Positions 18,155 through 27,238 of a DNA stretch of 64,000 bases are shown here, one piece after another. Both the position numbers and the translations under genes were made by a program. Every line of letters starts with the position of its first letter. Within the stretch, counting starts at the first letter, position 1. Location of the stretch: contig CAXUKO010000003.1 of NCBI GenBank assembly GCA_964251665.1, forward strand, positions 372,001-436,000, given 5' to 3'. Under the pieces are notes generated by a model. That model did not search any database. It was not told the DNA's origin and saw only the letters and a program-made list of their open reading frames with translations. This DNA is from JBBQLG01 sp964251665. Lineage in GTDB: Bacteria > Bacteroidota > Bacteroidia > Cytophagales > Spirosomataceae.

Positions 18155-21100
18155 TTGACCACTTTTTTACATATCAACGTACCGCCGATAAAAACCGGCT
18201 TACGCAGCTCACTGGGGCGGCTTCTCATCCTGTTCGGCGGGCTGTGCCTGTTGCTGCATGGCGGACCGGTTCGGGCGCAGCTACAGTCGATTCGGTTTAG
18301 CCACTTCGGGGCCGAAGAAGGTTTATCGCACACCACTGTCTTTACCGTGTTGCAGGACCACCTTGGCTTTATGTGGTTCGGCACCGTCGACGGCCTGAAC
18401 CGGTTCGATGGCTACCGGTTCACCGTTTACCGGAACGACCCCGCCAATTCGGCCTCACTGGCCAATAACCACATCTCCGATATTAAAGAAGACCGGCAGG
18501 GCAATCTCTGGCTGGCTACCCGGGGCGGGGGGCTGAATAAGTGGGACCGGCAACGGAATACATTTACCCGGTATCAGCACCGCGAGTCGGACCCCCAAAG
18601 CCTGTCGAGCGACTTTGTGAACAGCCTGATTGTGAACCGTGACGGATCGCTGTGGGTAGCCACCAAGGCCGGACTGAACCGCTTTGATCCGCAGACCGGG
18701 CGGTTTACCCGAATGGCGTTCGCCCGTAACCAGGCCATTAGTTTTATCGTCAGCGATGCACAGCACCGCGTCTGGCTGGCTACCGAATGGGACGGCCTGG
18801 ACCGGTATGATCCGAAAACGCAGCAAGTCACCCATTTTCAGCATGACCCGGCCAATCCCCACTCCATCAGCAGTAATTACGTGCTGTCTATGCTGGAAGA
18901 CCGTAAACACCGGCTCTGGCTGGGAACGCACGGGGGCGGCCTGAACGTGTTCGATCCTGAAACCGGGCAGTTTACCCGGTATCGGCAGCGGGCTAACCCC
19001 GACCGGTGGGAAACCACAGCCTCTATCTTCGCCCTGGAGGAAGATCAGGCCGGTAACATCTGGATGAGCGCTGAAAATGAAGGCATAACCGTTTTTAACC
19101 CGCAAACCGCTACGTCTACCACCTACCTGCACGATGAAGTAGACCGCAATAGCCTGGTTAACAATTCTGTTCACAGTTTATACCGGGACACAAACGGTAA
19201 TATGTGGCTGGGCGTCTACGGCGGTGGAATTAACCTCGTGAACGGTGAGGCTAATAAGTTTACCCACTACAAACATACCTCAGCGGCTACAAGCCTGAGT
19301 AATAACCTGGTTCTTACGTTCTTTGAGGCTTCCGATACCACGATCTGGGTTGGGACCGACGGGGGTGGCCTGAATCTTTTCGACCGGAAGCGCGGTACCT
19401 TCACGAAGTTCATGCATGACCCGGCCCGGCCCAATTCCCTTTGCGGCAATTTTGTGCTGACCATCGCCGAAGATAACCGCCGGAATCTCTGGATCGGCAC
19501 CTGGAACGACGGACTGTCCGTCTACGACCGAAAGCGGAACCGGTTCAGGCAGTACAAAACCAATCCATTGGACACCAACAGCCTGTCGGGCAATAATGTG
19601 TACTCGATGCTGAACGACCACACGAACACCATCTGGGTGGCTACGTGGGGGGCGGGCCTTAATCGGTACGACCCGGCCATCGACGGCTTCCGGCAGTACA
19701 AACACGATCCGGCCCGGCCCGCTACCATCTGTAGCAATGCGCTTAATTACATCATGGAGGACAGGCAGGGGTATCTGTGGATTGCCAGTGCCGACGCGGG
19801 GGTTGACCGGTTCGACCCAAAAACCAACCGATTCACTCATTTTACCCACCAGGATGGCCGCAACAGCCTGAGCAACAACAACGTTTCGTTTTTGTACGAA
19901 GACCGTTCGGGCAATATCTGGATAGCCACCAACACGGGCCTGAACTGCTACAATCCCCGGACGAATCGCTTCACGAACTACTACGCCAAAGACGGGTTGC
20001 CAAATGATGTGATTTATGGCGTGCTGGAGGATGAAAAAGGTGATTTTTGGGTGAGTACAAACGGCGGACTTTCCCGATTTACGCCCAAAACGGAAACGTT
20101 TCTCAATTTCACCGTTGCCGATGGGCTGCAGGCCAATGAATTCAAGCTGCATGCCTGTCTGAGAAGTCGTTCGGGGCTGCTGTATTTCGGCGGGGTCAAT
20201 GGGTTCAACATCGTCCATCCCGCCACCATTCATACGAGCCGCTTTGATCCGCCCCTGCTGCTGACCAACCTCCTGATTTTTAATAAAGAGGTACCTGTTG
20301 CCCAAAATGAGCAGGACGGTTCCCCCCTGAAACGCCCGATCTACGAATCCACCTCGCTCGAACTGCCGTATGCCAGTTCGGTCATTACCTTTGAATTTGC
20401 CTCCCTGAACTTTACGGTTTCGGCCAAAAAACAGTACGCTTACCGGTTGGTTGGCTTCGACAAAGAGTGGAACTACGTGGGTACAACCCGCACGGCTACC
20501 TATACGAACCTGAATCCCGGTCAGTACACGTTCGACGTGAAGGGCCTTAACAGCGAAGGTAAGTGGACCACCCGGCCCCGTTCCCTGCGGCTTACCATTG
20601 AGCCACCCTACTGGCTGACGTGGTGGTTTAAGATGATAGTCATCGGAGTACTTCTTGGCCTGGTATTTTTGGGGTATCGGATTCGGATGCGGGCAGTTCT
20701 GGCGCAAAAACTACAATTGGAGGCCATTATTGCCGAGCGGACCGAGCGGCTGCAGCAGGAGCAGGTGCTTAACAAGATGAAATCGCAGTTCGTATCGACC
20801 ACCTCCCACGAGTTTCGCACCCCGTTAACCACCATCCAGTCCAGCGTCGATCTGGTGGGCATGTACGCCGATTTTCCGGCCGAGCAGTCCAAACCGCTCA
20901 TTCACAAACATCTGGGTGTCATTAAAAAGGAGATTCATAAATTCAATGAACTGCTGAACGATGTACTCTCGATTGAAAAAATGAACGCCGGAAAGGTGGC
21001 TTTCACCCCGAAGCAGGCCGACGCGGTGGCGTTATGTACCGACATCGTATCAACGCATTTTCAGGATCGTGCCGATGGACGGGTGGTTATGGTCCTGCTG

Positions 21101-21469
21101 ACCGGCGACCCCCGACCGGTCTGGATCGACGAGAGCCTGCTGAATCATGCCCTGGTGAACCTGTTGTCCAACGCGTTCAAATTTTCTGCTACCAACCCCG
21201 AACTGCATATTACGTTTGGCGTCTGCACGCTGACCCTGTCGGTAATCGACAAAGGGCTTGGTATTCCGAAGCAGGATATACCTCACCTGTTCGAGACCTT
21301 TTTCCGGGCGGGTAACGTGTCTACCATTCAGGGAACGGGGCTGGGCCTGTTCATTGCCAGGCAGTCGGTACTGCTCCACGGCGGTTCAATCGACGTGACG
21401 AGCGAAGAAAACGCAGGCACAACCTTCACCATCAAATTCCCCGTTGAGCCTGTCCCGGAACTTGCCTGA
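18155..21469 (+). CDS. Two-component sensor kinase with Reg_prop beta-propeller and Y_Y_Y sensor region
   Basis: This protein has 1104 residues from a TTG start at 18155; no in-frame ATG precedes the signal peptide, which ends near VRAQ at residue 42. The periplasmic part has about 14 Reg_prop repeats (patterns such as GNIWIAT, GLNRFDP and YLWIASADAG) forming two seven-bladed propellers. A Y_Y_Y domain follows (about 745-815), then one TM near 825-845. The kinase has His885 in SHEFRTPLTTI and ends with GTGLGLFIARQS. Many Bacteroidota relatives are hybrids with receiver and AraC domains, but this one stops after the HATPase and needs a separate regulator. The propeller suggests glycan-related sensing, which is unproven here. 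Confidence 0.92.
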   Translation: MTTFLHINVPPIKTGLRSSLGRLLILFGGLCLLLHGGPVRAQLQSIRFSHFGAEEGLSHTTVFTVLQDHLGFMWFGTVDGLNRFDGYRFTVYRNDPANSASLANNHISDIKEDRQGNLWLATRGGGLNKWDRQRNTFTRYQHRESDPQSLSSDFVNSLIVNRDGSLWVATKAGLNRFDPQTGRFTRMAFARNQAISFIVSDAQHRVWLATEWDGLDRYDPKTQQVTHFQHDPANPHSISSNYVLSMLEDRKHRLWLGTHGGGLNVFDPETGQFTRYRQRANPDRWETTASIFALEEDQAGNIWMSAENEGITVFNPQTATSTTYLHDEVDRNSLVNNSVHSLYRDTNGNMWLGVYGGGINLVNGEANKFTHYKHTSAATSLSNNLVLTFFEASDTTIWVGTDGGGLNLFDRKRGTFTKFMHDPARPNSLCGNFVLTIAEDNRRNLWIGTWNDGLSVYDRKRNRFRQYKTNPLDTNSLSGNNVYSMLNDHTNTIWVATWGAGLNRYDPAIDGFRQYKHDPARPATICSNALNYIMEDRQGYLWIASADAGVDRFDPKTNRFTHFTHQDGRNSLSNNNVSFLYEDRSGNIWIATNTGLNCYNPRTNRFTNYYAKDGLPNDVIYGVLEDEKGDFWVSTNGGLSRFTPKTETFLNFTVADGLQANEFKLHACLRSRSGLLYFGGVNGFNIVHPATIHTSRFDPPLLLTNLLIFNKEVPVAQNEQDGSPLKRPIYESTSLELPYASSVITFEFASLNFTVSAKKQYAYRLVGFDKEWNYVGTTRTATYTNLNPGQYTFDVKGLNSEGKWTTRPRSLRLTIEPPYWLTWWFKMIVIGVLLGLVFLGYRIRMRAVLAQKLQLEAIIAERTERLQQEQVLNKMKSQFVSTTSHEFRTPLTTIQSSVDLVGMYADFPAEQSKPLIHKHLGVIKKEIHKFNELLNDVLSIEKMNAGKVAFTPKQADAVALCTDIVSTHFQDRADGRVVMVLLTGDPRPVWIDESLLNHALVNLLSNAFKFSATNPELHITFGVCTLTLSVIDKGLGIPKQDIPHLFETFFRAGNVSTIQGTGLGLFIARQSVLLHGGSIDVTSEENAGTTFTIKFPVEPVPELA

Positions 21470-21568
21470 GCCGGATAGCCTAAAAAAGCGCGGGTGTAAA
21501 CCGGTGGTACCCGCCGTACGGGGTAGGTCTGTTCACTTACCTACTTTACGGTAATAAACCACTCACTC

Positions 21569-22918
21569 ATGTCTCCCCTCTGGTTATTGCTGGGTAGCAT
21601 TACCGCCATCATTTTACTCAGTTCGCGCTACAAGCTCAACACGTTTCTGGTGCTGATCGGTGTAGCCATACTTGTTGGAATACTGGCTGGCTTACCACCT
21701 GAACAGGTGCTGAACCACATTCGGACGGGGTTTGGGCAGACGCTCGGCAAAATCGGCCTGCTGATCGTGCTGGGAACGATGCTGGGCACCCTCCTCGATA
21801 AAACCAGGGCAACACTGAGCTTAGCCAACTTCATGCTGCACCGGGTGGGTACGCGGCAAACGCCTTTGGCTGTCACGCTCATGGGTTTTCTCATTGGCCT
21901 GCCCATCTTCTGCGATTCCGGTTTTATTGTACTCAGCGGCCTGATCCTTACCCTGTCGCAGCGGCTGGGTAAGTACCACCTGCGGCTGGTGCTGAACCTG
22001 GCCGGATCGCTCTATGCGGTGCATTGTCTGGTGCCACCCCATCCCGGTATTACCGCTGCGGTGGGCATTTTCAATGCCGATATTGGCCGGATGATTCTGC
22101 TCGGTATTGTGCTGGCTATTCCCGGTACAGTCGTCAGCTACGGGTGGGCCCGCTTCGCAGACCGTCGCTGGGGAAGTCAGCCTGCGGTGCAGTTACCCGC
22201 CGTTGCCGAAGCGGAGACATCCCCCGGCTCGACTTCGCTGCCCGCGCCGATGGGTGCTTTTCTGGCCGTGCTGGTGCCTGTTGCCCTTATCGCGGCTAAA
22301 CCGCTGGTACTGCTCCGGCCCCATACCGTTGCACCCGCCGTACTTACCATCGTCCGGTTCGCGGGTGATCCGGTTATTGCCCTGTCCGCTGGGTTGCTGA
22401 TCACCCTATTGCTCATGCAGCGGTTCGACAAAGTGGTCTTTAATGCCGTGCTGGACGATGCCATTCATAAGGCCGGACCCGTTTTGGTGATCGTTGGCGC
22501 TGGCGGAGCGTTCGGTGAAATTATTAAGCACCTCGGCCTGGAAACGGCCATTATCGGCCTGGCCCAGTCGGCGGGGACGGGCGCACATAGTGTACCGCTC
22601 TGGGTGCCGTTTCTGCTCACCGCCGTGTTTAAAACGGCGCAGGGATCGTCTACGGTAGCGGTGATGTCCGTCGCTTCGCTGCTCCAGCCGCTGCTGCCGG
22701 GGGTAGGCGTAACCACCGAATGGGACCAACTGCTGGTACTGGGGGCTATGGGAGCGGGGTCCATGATGGTGTCGCACGCCAACGATGCCTATTTTTGGGT
22801 GGTCTCCCGATTTGGGCAGCTCGACATGGCGCTGATGCTGAAGTCGTACAGTATCATGTCGGCCCTGATGGGTGTGGCAACCCTGCTTTTTCTCCTGCTG
22901 ATTCAGGCACTGGTATGA
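21569..22918 (+). CDS. GntP-family permease, probable glycerate or sugar-acid importer
   Basis: This 449-residue inner-membrane protein has about twelve hydrophobic segments. Typical family stretches are GLPPEQVLNHIRTGFGQTLG, FCDSGFIVLSG and VPPHPGITAA, and later KTAQGSSTVAVMS and GSMMVSHANDAYFWVVSRF. GntP proteins are proton symporters for gluconate and related hydroxy acids. The stop codon overlaps the ATG of a glycerate kinase gene (ATGA), so D-glycerate is the likeliest substrate. This is inferred from context. Confidence 0.9.
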   Translation: MSPLWLLLGSITAIILLSSRYKLNTFLVLIGVAILVGILAGLPPEQVLNHIRTGFGQTLGKIGLLIVLGTMLGTLLDKTRATLSLANFMLHRVGTRQTPLAVTLMGFLIGLPIFCDSGFIVLSGLILTLSQRLGKYHLRLVLNLAGSLYAVHCLVPPHPGITAAVGIFNADIGRMILLGIVLAIPGTVVSYGWARFADRRWGSQPAVQLPAVAEAETSPGSTSLPAPMGAFLAVLVPVALIAAKPLVLLRPHTVAPAVLTIVRFAGDPVIALSAGLLITLLLMQRFDKVVFNAVLDDAIHKAGPVLVIVGAGGAFGEIIKHLGLETAIIGLAQSAGTGAHSVPLWVPFLLTAVFKTAQGSSTVAVMSVASLLQPLLPGVGVTTEWDQLLVLGAMGAGSMMVSHANDAYFWVVSRFGQLDMALMLKSYSIMSALMGVATLLFLLLIQALV

Positions 22919-24060
22919 CTATTCTGATCGCTCCCGACAAGTTTAAAGGGTCGCTGACGGCACCGGAAGCCGCCCGCGCCATCGCAGCCGGTATCCGGCG
23001 GTACAACCCGGATGTCCGGCTAACCGAACTGCCGATGGCTGATGGGGGCGAAGGGACGGCCGCTATCCTGACGGGTGCAACCGGCGGGCAGTTGACGGCT
23101 ATTCCAGTGCATGATGCCCTGATGCGCCCGGTGATGGCCACATACGGCGTGTCGGGCGATGGGCGGACGGCGTTCATCGAAATGGCCGAAGCGTCGGGGT
23201 TGCAGCAGCTCGTGCCCTCCGAGTATGATCCGTTGCAGACCAGTACCTTCGGCACCGGCGAACTCATTGGCGCGGCCCTGGCGCGGGGCGTGTCAACCCT
23301 GGTGCTGTGCATTGGCGGCAGCGCTACCAACGATGGCGGTACCGGAATGGCAGCGGCTCTGGGCGTTCGGTTCTACAATGAGCAAAATCAACTGCTGCCA
23401 CCCAATGGCGGCAATCTGCACCGAATCCGGCGTATCGACCGGTCGGGCCTGCTGCCGGCGGTAGCCACTACAACGTTTCGGGTGGCCTGCGATGTGCAGA
23501 ATCCGCTGTACGGACCTACGGGTGCCGCCTTTGTGTATGCCCCGCAGAAGGGAGCGACGGCAGATCAGTTACCCGCACTCGACGCAGGCCTGCGGCACCT
23601 GGCCGATCTGGTACGGACGCAGTGGGGCAATGACGTTGCTGATGAGCCGGGCAGCGGAGCCGCCGGTGGACTCGGTTTTGGGGCGCGGGTATTTCTGAAT
23701 GCCGGGCTGCTGCCGGGTTTTGACCTCGTGGCCGATTCGCTGAACCTGAAACGACATATTGCCGAAAGTGAGCTGGTGATTACCGGTGAAGGCCGGTTAG
23801 ATGCCCAGACCCTGTCGGGCAAAGTAATTCGGGGGCTGACACAACTGGCCGGACCGCTACAGGTGCCGGTGGTGGCTTTCTGTGGTACGCTCGCTTTAAC
23901 GGCGCAGCAGAGTCACGAACTGGGGTTGCAGTTTGCCCAGTCGATCATCACGCGGCCAATGGATTTACCGACGGCGCTGCAACAGGCTCCGGTGCTGCTC
24001 GCCGAAACGGCGCAGCAGTTTATACAATTCAGGTCGTCAGTTGGCCCGCCGAACAAGTAA
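22915..24060 (+). CDS. Glycerate kinase (GlxK/GarK family)
   Basis: This 381-residue cytosolic enzyme phosphorylates D-glycerate to 2- or 3-phosphoglycerate with ATP. The N-terminus TILIAPDKFKGSLTAPEAAR is the family signature. It is followed by LPMADGGEGTAA, LCIGGSATNDGGTGMAAALG, GAAGGLGFGA and VITGEGRLDAQTLSGKV, all conserved in PF02595. The open frame extends 195 bases upstream inside the permease gene, but ATG 22915 begins exactly at the conserved motif and overlaps the permease stop. The pair forms a compact uptake and phosphorylation unit feeding lower glycolysis. Confidence 0.95.
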   Translation: MTILIAPDKFKGSLTAPEAARAIAAGIRRYNPDVRLTELPMADGGEGTAAILTGATGGQLTAIPVHDALMRPVMATYGVSGDGRTAFIEMAEASGLQQLVPSEYDPLQTSTFGTGELIGAALARGVSTLVLCIGGSATNDGGTGMAAALGVRFYNEQNQLLPPNGGNLHRIRRIDRSGLLPAVATTTFRVACDVQNPLYGPTGAAFVYAPQKGATADQLPALDAGLRHLADLVRTQWGNDVADEPGSGAAGGLGFGARVFLNAGLLPGFDLVADSLNLKRHIAESELVITGEGRLDAQTLSGKVIRGLTQLAGPLQVPVVAFCGTLALTAQQSHELGLQFAQSIITRPMDLPTALQQAPVLLAETAQQFIQFRSSVGPPNK

Positions 24061-24212
24061 CTGTCTGCGTGAGTTCGCTGCGGTGATCCGCCGTTGGCCG
24101 CCGGATGAGGTATGTCATTTTGTTTTTTTCTAACCGGCCCGACCGAATCCTAAATCAATGCAGATTTATGCGTAAATAAGTGGTAATTAGCTATCTGACT
24201 CCGTAGACGACC

Positions 24213-26138
24213 ATGAGATACCGCTACCGTATCAGTGCAGTACTACCGTATTTACTGCTGATAAGCCTAACCGGCCGGGCGCAGTCTCCACGCCCGTTAG
24301 ACTCCCTTACCCGTTATTTACGAACCGCTCCCCGCGACTCCAGCTACCTGCGGGCGCAGAACGAAGCGACGTTTCAGTTGACTTACAAAAGCGTCGATTA
24401 TGCCCGTGCCGACTCGCTCACCCGGCAGCAGGAAGCGCTGGCGATCAAACTAAACAACTGGGGTGCGCTGGTGGAAGCCTATCGGAACCGGGCGTCGATT
24501 TGTTATTTCAAAGCCGATTACGCACAATCACTGGCTAATTTTAAGAAAGCATTACAAACGGCCGAAGTGCATAACCTGCCGCCGAAAATTGTGTACGGAG
24601 CCATGTGTAATATAGCTGTTGGCTACGATAAACTGGGACAGGACGAGCAGGTAATTCAGGCAGCTCTGCGGGCAATCCAATATCAGGAAAGCCACAGCCT
24701 GCGGCCCCGTCAGCCGGTCCCGCACCGGCTGATCGGTGGCGCCCTTGTTAAGTTGGGAAAAGGTAAAGAAGCCGTACCCTATTATCGGGAAGCCGGGTTG
24801 ATTTTTAAAGAAAATGGTGATCAGCGCGGCATTGCCATTTTCGAGAATCAACTGGGTGATTTTTACGTCGACCTGAAACAGCCACAGCAGGCCTTTGCGC
24901 ATTACCGGGCGTCGCTGCGGCTGGCCGAAGCCATGCAGTTTGAACTGTTGCAGGCCGATGTGTTCGATGGCCTGGCCAATGCGTACCGGGTTATCGGGCA
25001 ACCGGCCGTAGGATTGCCCTATGCCCTGAAAGCCCTGGCCATTGCCGACAAACACGATAATGAAATGGGGCGCAGTACCGGGTATACTACCATCGGCCTG
25101 TTGTATAAAGCCCAAAAAGATTATCCCACTGCTGAAGCTTGCCTGAAGAAAGCCCTGACTTCGGCTGAAAAGCAGGGTAGTAAAGACGATAGCAAAACCA
25201 TAAATCAGCACCTGGCAGACCTCTACGCCGAACAGCAGCGCTACCGGCTGGCGTATGAGTTCCAGAGTCAGAAAAACCGGCTCATCGACTCGGCTACTAC
25301 CGTCCGCACCAACTCGGAAGTGCAGCGCTTAGTGGCCCGCTACGAAACCGAAAAGAAGGAGGCACAAATCAACTTGCTGCGTCAGGAAGCCCGGCTTCGC
25401 GACGATCAGCTCGAACAGACCCGATTTCGGACCAATGCCCTGCTGGCGGGGGGCATTTTGCTGCTGTTGCTCGGCGTGGCCGTGAGCGCATGGCTGCTCA
25501 ACCGCGCCCGGCTCCGGCGGCTGGAAGAAGCCCTGAAATTACGCCAGCAGATTGCCCGTGACCTCCACGATGAGGTGGGCAGCACCCTGAGCAGCATCTC
25601 CCTCCTGAGCGGGCATACCGACACGTTGTTGAGCCAGAACCGACCGGAGTCGGCCCAGAAGATGGTGCAGAAAATTTATGCCGATGCCCGCCAGATTCTG
25701 GAATCCATCGATGAGATTATCTGGACCATCAACCCCGGCAATGACTCCCTGCACCGCATAGCCCTGCGCCTTCAGGAGTACGCCCAGCCGCTGATGGAAT
25801 CCCGTAACATTCTGTTTTCGCTGGTATCCGACCCGGCTTTAGACGATCTGCCGGTGTCAATGGGGGTGCGCCGGAATCTGTATCTGATTGGCAAAGAGGC
25901 CATCAATAACCTGGTAAAGTATTCTCAGGCAACCCACGCTACGGTTCGGTTCGAGCGCGGGAAAGACCAGATTGCGGTAGTGATCGAAGACAATGGCCGG
26001 GGATTCGACCCGGCCCAACTGTCGACGCGCAACGGACAGGCCAGTATGCAGCAACGGGCCGAAGCTATTGGCGGGGCCCTAACCGTTCAGTCGGCGGTAG
26101 GTGATGGCACCCGGCTGAAACTGGTAGTGAACGGGTGA
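24213..26138 (+). CDS. TPR-containing sensor histidine kinase (HisKA_3/NarL-type)
   Basis: This 641-residue protein has a cleavable signal ending TGRAQ near residue 24. Tetratricopeptide repeats cover about 60-345 (for example ALVEAYRNRASICYFKADYA), followed by a coiled coil, one TM near 405-425 and a HisKA_3 kinase. The phospho-acceptor is His452 in ARDLHDEVGSTLSSISLLSG. The ATPase has IGKEAINNLVKYSQA and VIEDNGRGFD. Such proteins sense through periplasmic TPRs and phosphorylate LuxR/NarL-type regulators. The matching regulator is encoded 89 bases downstream. Confidence 0.92.
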   Translation: MRYRYRISAVLPYLLLISLTGRAQSPRPLDSLTRYLRTAPRDSSYLRAQNEATFQLTYKSVDYARADSLTRQQEALAIKLNNWGALVEAYRNRASICYFKADYAQSLANFKKALQTAEVHNLPPKIVYGAMCNIAVGYDKLGQDEQVIQAALRAIQYQESHSLRPRQPVPHRLIGGALVKLGKGKEAVPYYREAGLIFKENGDQRGIAIFENQLGDFYVDLKQPQQAFAHYRASLRLAEAMQFELLQADVFDGLANAYRVIGQPAVGLPYALKALAIADKHDNEMGRSTGYTTIGLLYKAQKDYPTAEACLKKALTSAEKQGSKDDSKTINQHLADLYAEQQRYRLAYEFQSQKNRLIDSATTVRTNSEVQRLVARYETEKKEAQINLLRQEARLRDDQLEQTRFRTNALLAGGILLLLLGVAVSAWLLNRARLRRLEEALKLRQQIARDLHDEVGSTLSSISLLSGHTDTLLSQNRPESAQKMVQKIYADARQILESIDEIIWTINPGNDSLHRIALRLQEYAQPLMESRNILFSLVSDPALDDLPVSMGVRRNLYLIGKEAINNLVKYSQATHATVRFERGKDQIAVVIEDNGRGFDPAQLSTRNGQASMQQRAEAIGGALTVQSAVGDGTRLKLVVNG

Positions 26139-26180
26139 CCTTCATACGTTTATCCGATTTTACAGTAATGAGGGGCCGAT

Positions 26181-26188
26181 TATTTTTG
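26181..26188 (+). promoter_or_regulatory. Possible -7 element upstream of the NarL-type regulator
   Basis: TATTTTTG at 26181-26188 matches TAnnTTTG exactly. The upstream region has only a T-run (26158-26161) at -33 distance. It suggests that the regulator can be transcribed separately from the kinase, with a leader of about 33 bases. Confidence 0.42.
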
Positions 26189-26227
26189 CCGTATTCCCCT
26201 GGTAAACCGTAGTTAACTGGCAGCTTT

Positions 26228-26869
26228 ATGATTCGCATCTCCATCTTCGATGACAACGATTCCCTGCGGGAAACCCTCGCCCTGGTGTTCGACGCGACCG
26301 ACGATATGATCGTGATGGGACAATACCCCAACGCGATGGATGCTGTGGAAGCCGTCCGGCGCGATCAGCCCGACGTGATTCTGATGGATATCGACATGCC
26401 CGGCCGCACGGGTATCGAAGCGGTAAAGCTCATCCGCCAGCAGACCATCCGGCCCAAAATACTGATGCTCACCGTTTTTGAGGACGTCGAGCGCATCTTT
26501 GCCGCTATTTCAGCCGGGGCGGTGGGCTACCTGCTCAAGAAAACGCCTGCCGATAAAATCATCGATGCCATACACGACGTCATGGCGGGGGGCGCGGCCA
26601 TGACTCCCTCCATTGCCCTGAAAGTGCTCGACGCGTTCCGGCCGGTCCGCGAAGGGCAGCCTAAACCCGATTCGTTTCTGCTGACCGATAAAGAAAGCGA
26701 AGTTCTGCACCGCCTGGTCGAGGGCGACAGTTATAAACTTATCGCCCATCACTGCCACATCAGTATGGGCACAGTGCGGACGCATATCGTTAACATCTAC
26801 GAAAAACTGCACGTCAACTCCAAATCCGAAGCCGTGTCAAAAGCCCTCAAAACCGGCCTGTTCCGGTAA
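26228..26869 (+). CDS. NarL/FixJ-family response regulator
   Basis: This 213-residue protein has a receiver domain (1-120) with DDNDSLRET, Asp54 in VILMDIDMPGRTG, Thr in MLTVFED and Lys in YLLKKTPADK. A C-terminal LuxR-type helix-turn-helix follows (about 148-210) with LTDKESEVLHRLVEGDSYKL and MGTVRTHIVNIYEKLHV. It is the expected partner of the TPR kinase just upstream. A motif resembling TTTATCCGATT occurs upstream of it (26149-26159) and again, in longer form, downstream (27014-27063 and 27154-27169), possibly marking its binding sites. Confidence 0.93.
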   Translation: MIRISIFDDNDSLRETLALVFDATDDMIVMGQYPNAMDAVEAVRRDQPDVILMDIDMPGRTGIEAVKLIRQQTIRPKILMLTVFEDVERIFAAISAGAVGYLLKKTPADKIIDAIHDVMAGGAAMTPSIALKVLDAFRPVREGQPKPDSFLLTDKESEVLHRLVEGDSYKLIAHHCHISMGTVRTHIVNIYEKLHVNSKSEAVSKALKTGLFR

Positions 26870-27153
26870 CAGGTTTCATGTTGATTCCTGACTGAATGAG
26901 TGCGTTGCCTGAGCCGTTGAAAAGCTGTAATAAATCAGACCACAGCTACCTGAATGTAACTTTTCGGCAGATGTGTCTCCGTAATGCGATCAGGCTCTGG
27001 AGACAAGCACGTATTTATCCCCGATTGTGGAACGGCAGCTACGTTGTTCCACAATCGGGGATAGCTGTTTTAGTGTAACGTCTTGGGGGCAATTTGTTGA
27101 AAGCCAACATGATATGATTCGGGGGTTGGTCTGCGTAGTTTTCCGGTCATATA
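26870..27153. other. Intergenic region with a large inverted repeat
   Basis: About 370 bases lie between the NarL-type regulator and the next lipoprotein gene. A 60-codon open frame near 26896-27078 runs through the inverted repeat and shows no protein character. The region holds the 27016-27063 dyad and, further on, a repeat copy and a promoter, listed separately. Nothing else was recognised. Confidence 0.6.
27016..27063. repeat. Perfect 18-base inverted repeat with 12-base spacer
   Basis: The arms at 27016-27033 and 27046-27063 are exact reverse complements (left arm TATCCCCGATTGTGGAAC). There is no clear T-run after it, so it is not a textbook terminator. The core TTTATCC...GATTGTGGA occurs a third time at 27154-27169, next to a predicted promoter. 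Confidence 0.9.
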
Positions 27154-27169
27154 TTTATCCGATTGTGGA
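27154..27169 (+). repeat. Third copy of the TTTATCC-GATTGTGGA motif
   Basis: TTTATCCGATTGTGGA matches the arms of the 27016-27063 dyad except for two missing C residues. Its TTG coincides with the -33 element of the promoter at 27163-27193, so a protein bound here would affect that promoter. Confidence 0.7.
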
Positions 27170-27193
27170 TCGGGACTGCAACCGGTAAGTTTG
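27163..27193 (+). promoter_or_regulatory. Promoter of the lipoprotein/DUF3592/papain-like operon
   Basis: TTG at 27163-27165 and TAAGTTTG at 27186-27193 are 20 bases apart, an exact fit to the Bacteroidota -33/-7 consensus. Transcription would start near 27199, about 40 bases before the ATG at 27239. Confidence 0.65.
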
Positions 27194-27238
27194 TTACCAT
27201 CAAAGCACTTGGTGGTAACCGAAGAACAGACCGATTCT

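Noticed and set aside
19280..20707. A 475-codon open frame on the minus strand opposite the beta-propeller kinase
   Set aside because: It is a mirror of the repetitive Reg_prop coding sequence; the plus-strand protein has clear domains and the minus frame has none.
21488..21514. Hairpin after the beta-propeller kinase as terminator
   Set aside because: The stem is only 6 bases and no T-run follows on the plus strand.
26896..27078. A 60-codon open frame between the NarL-type regulator and the lipoprotein gene
   Set aside because: It runs through the 27016-27063 inverted repeat and has no protein features.
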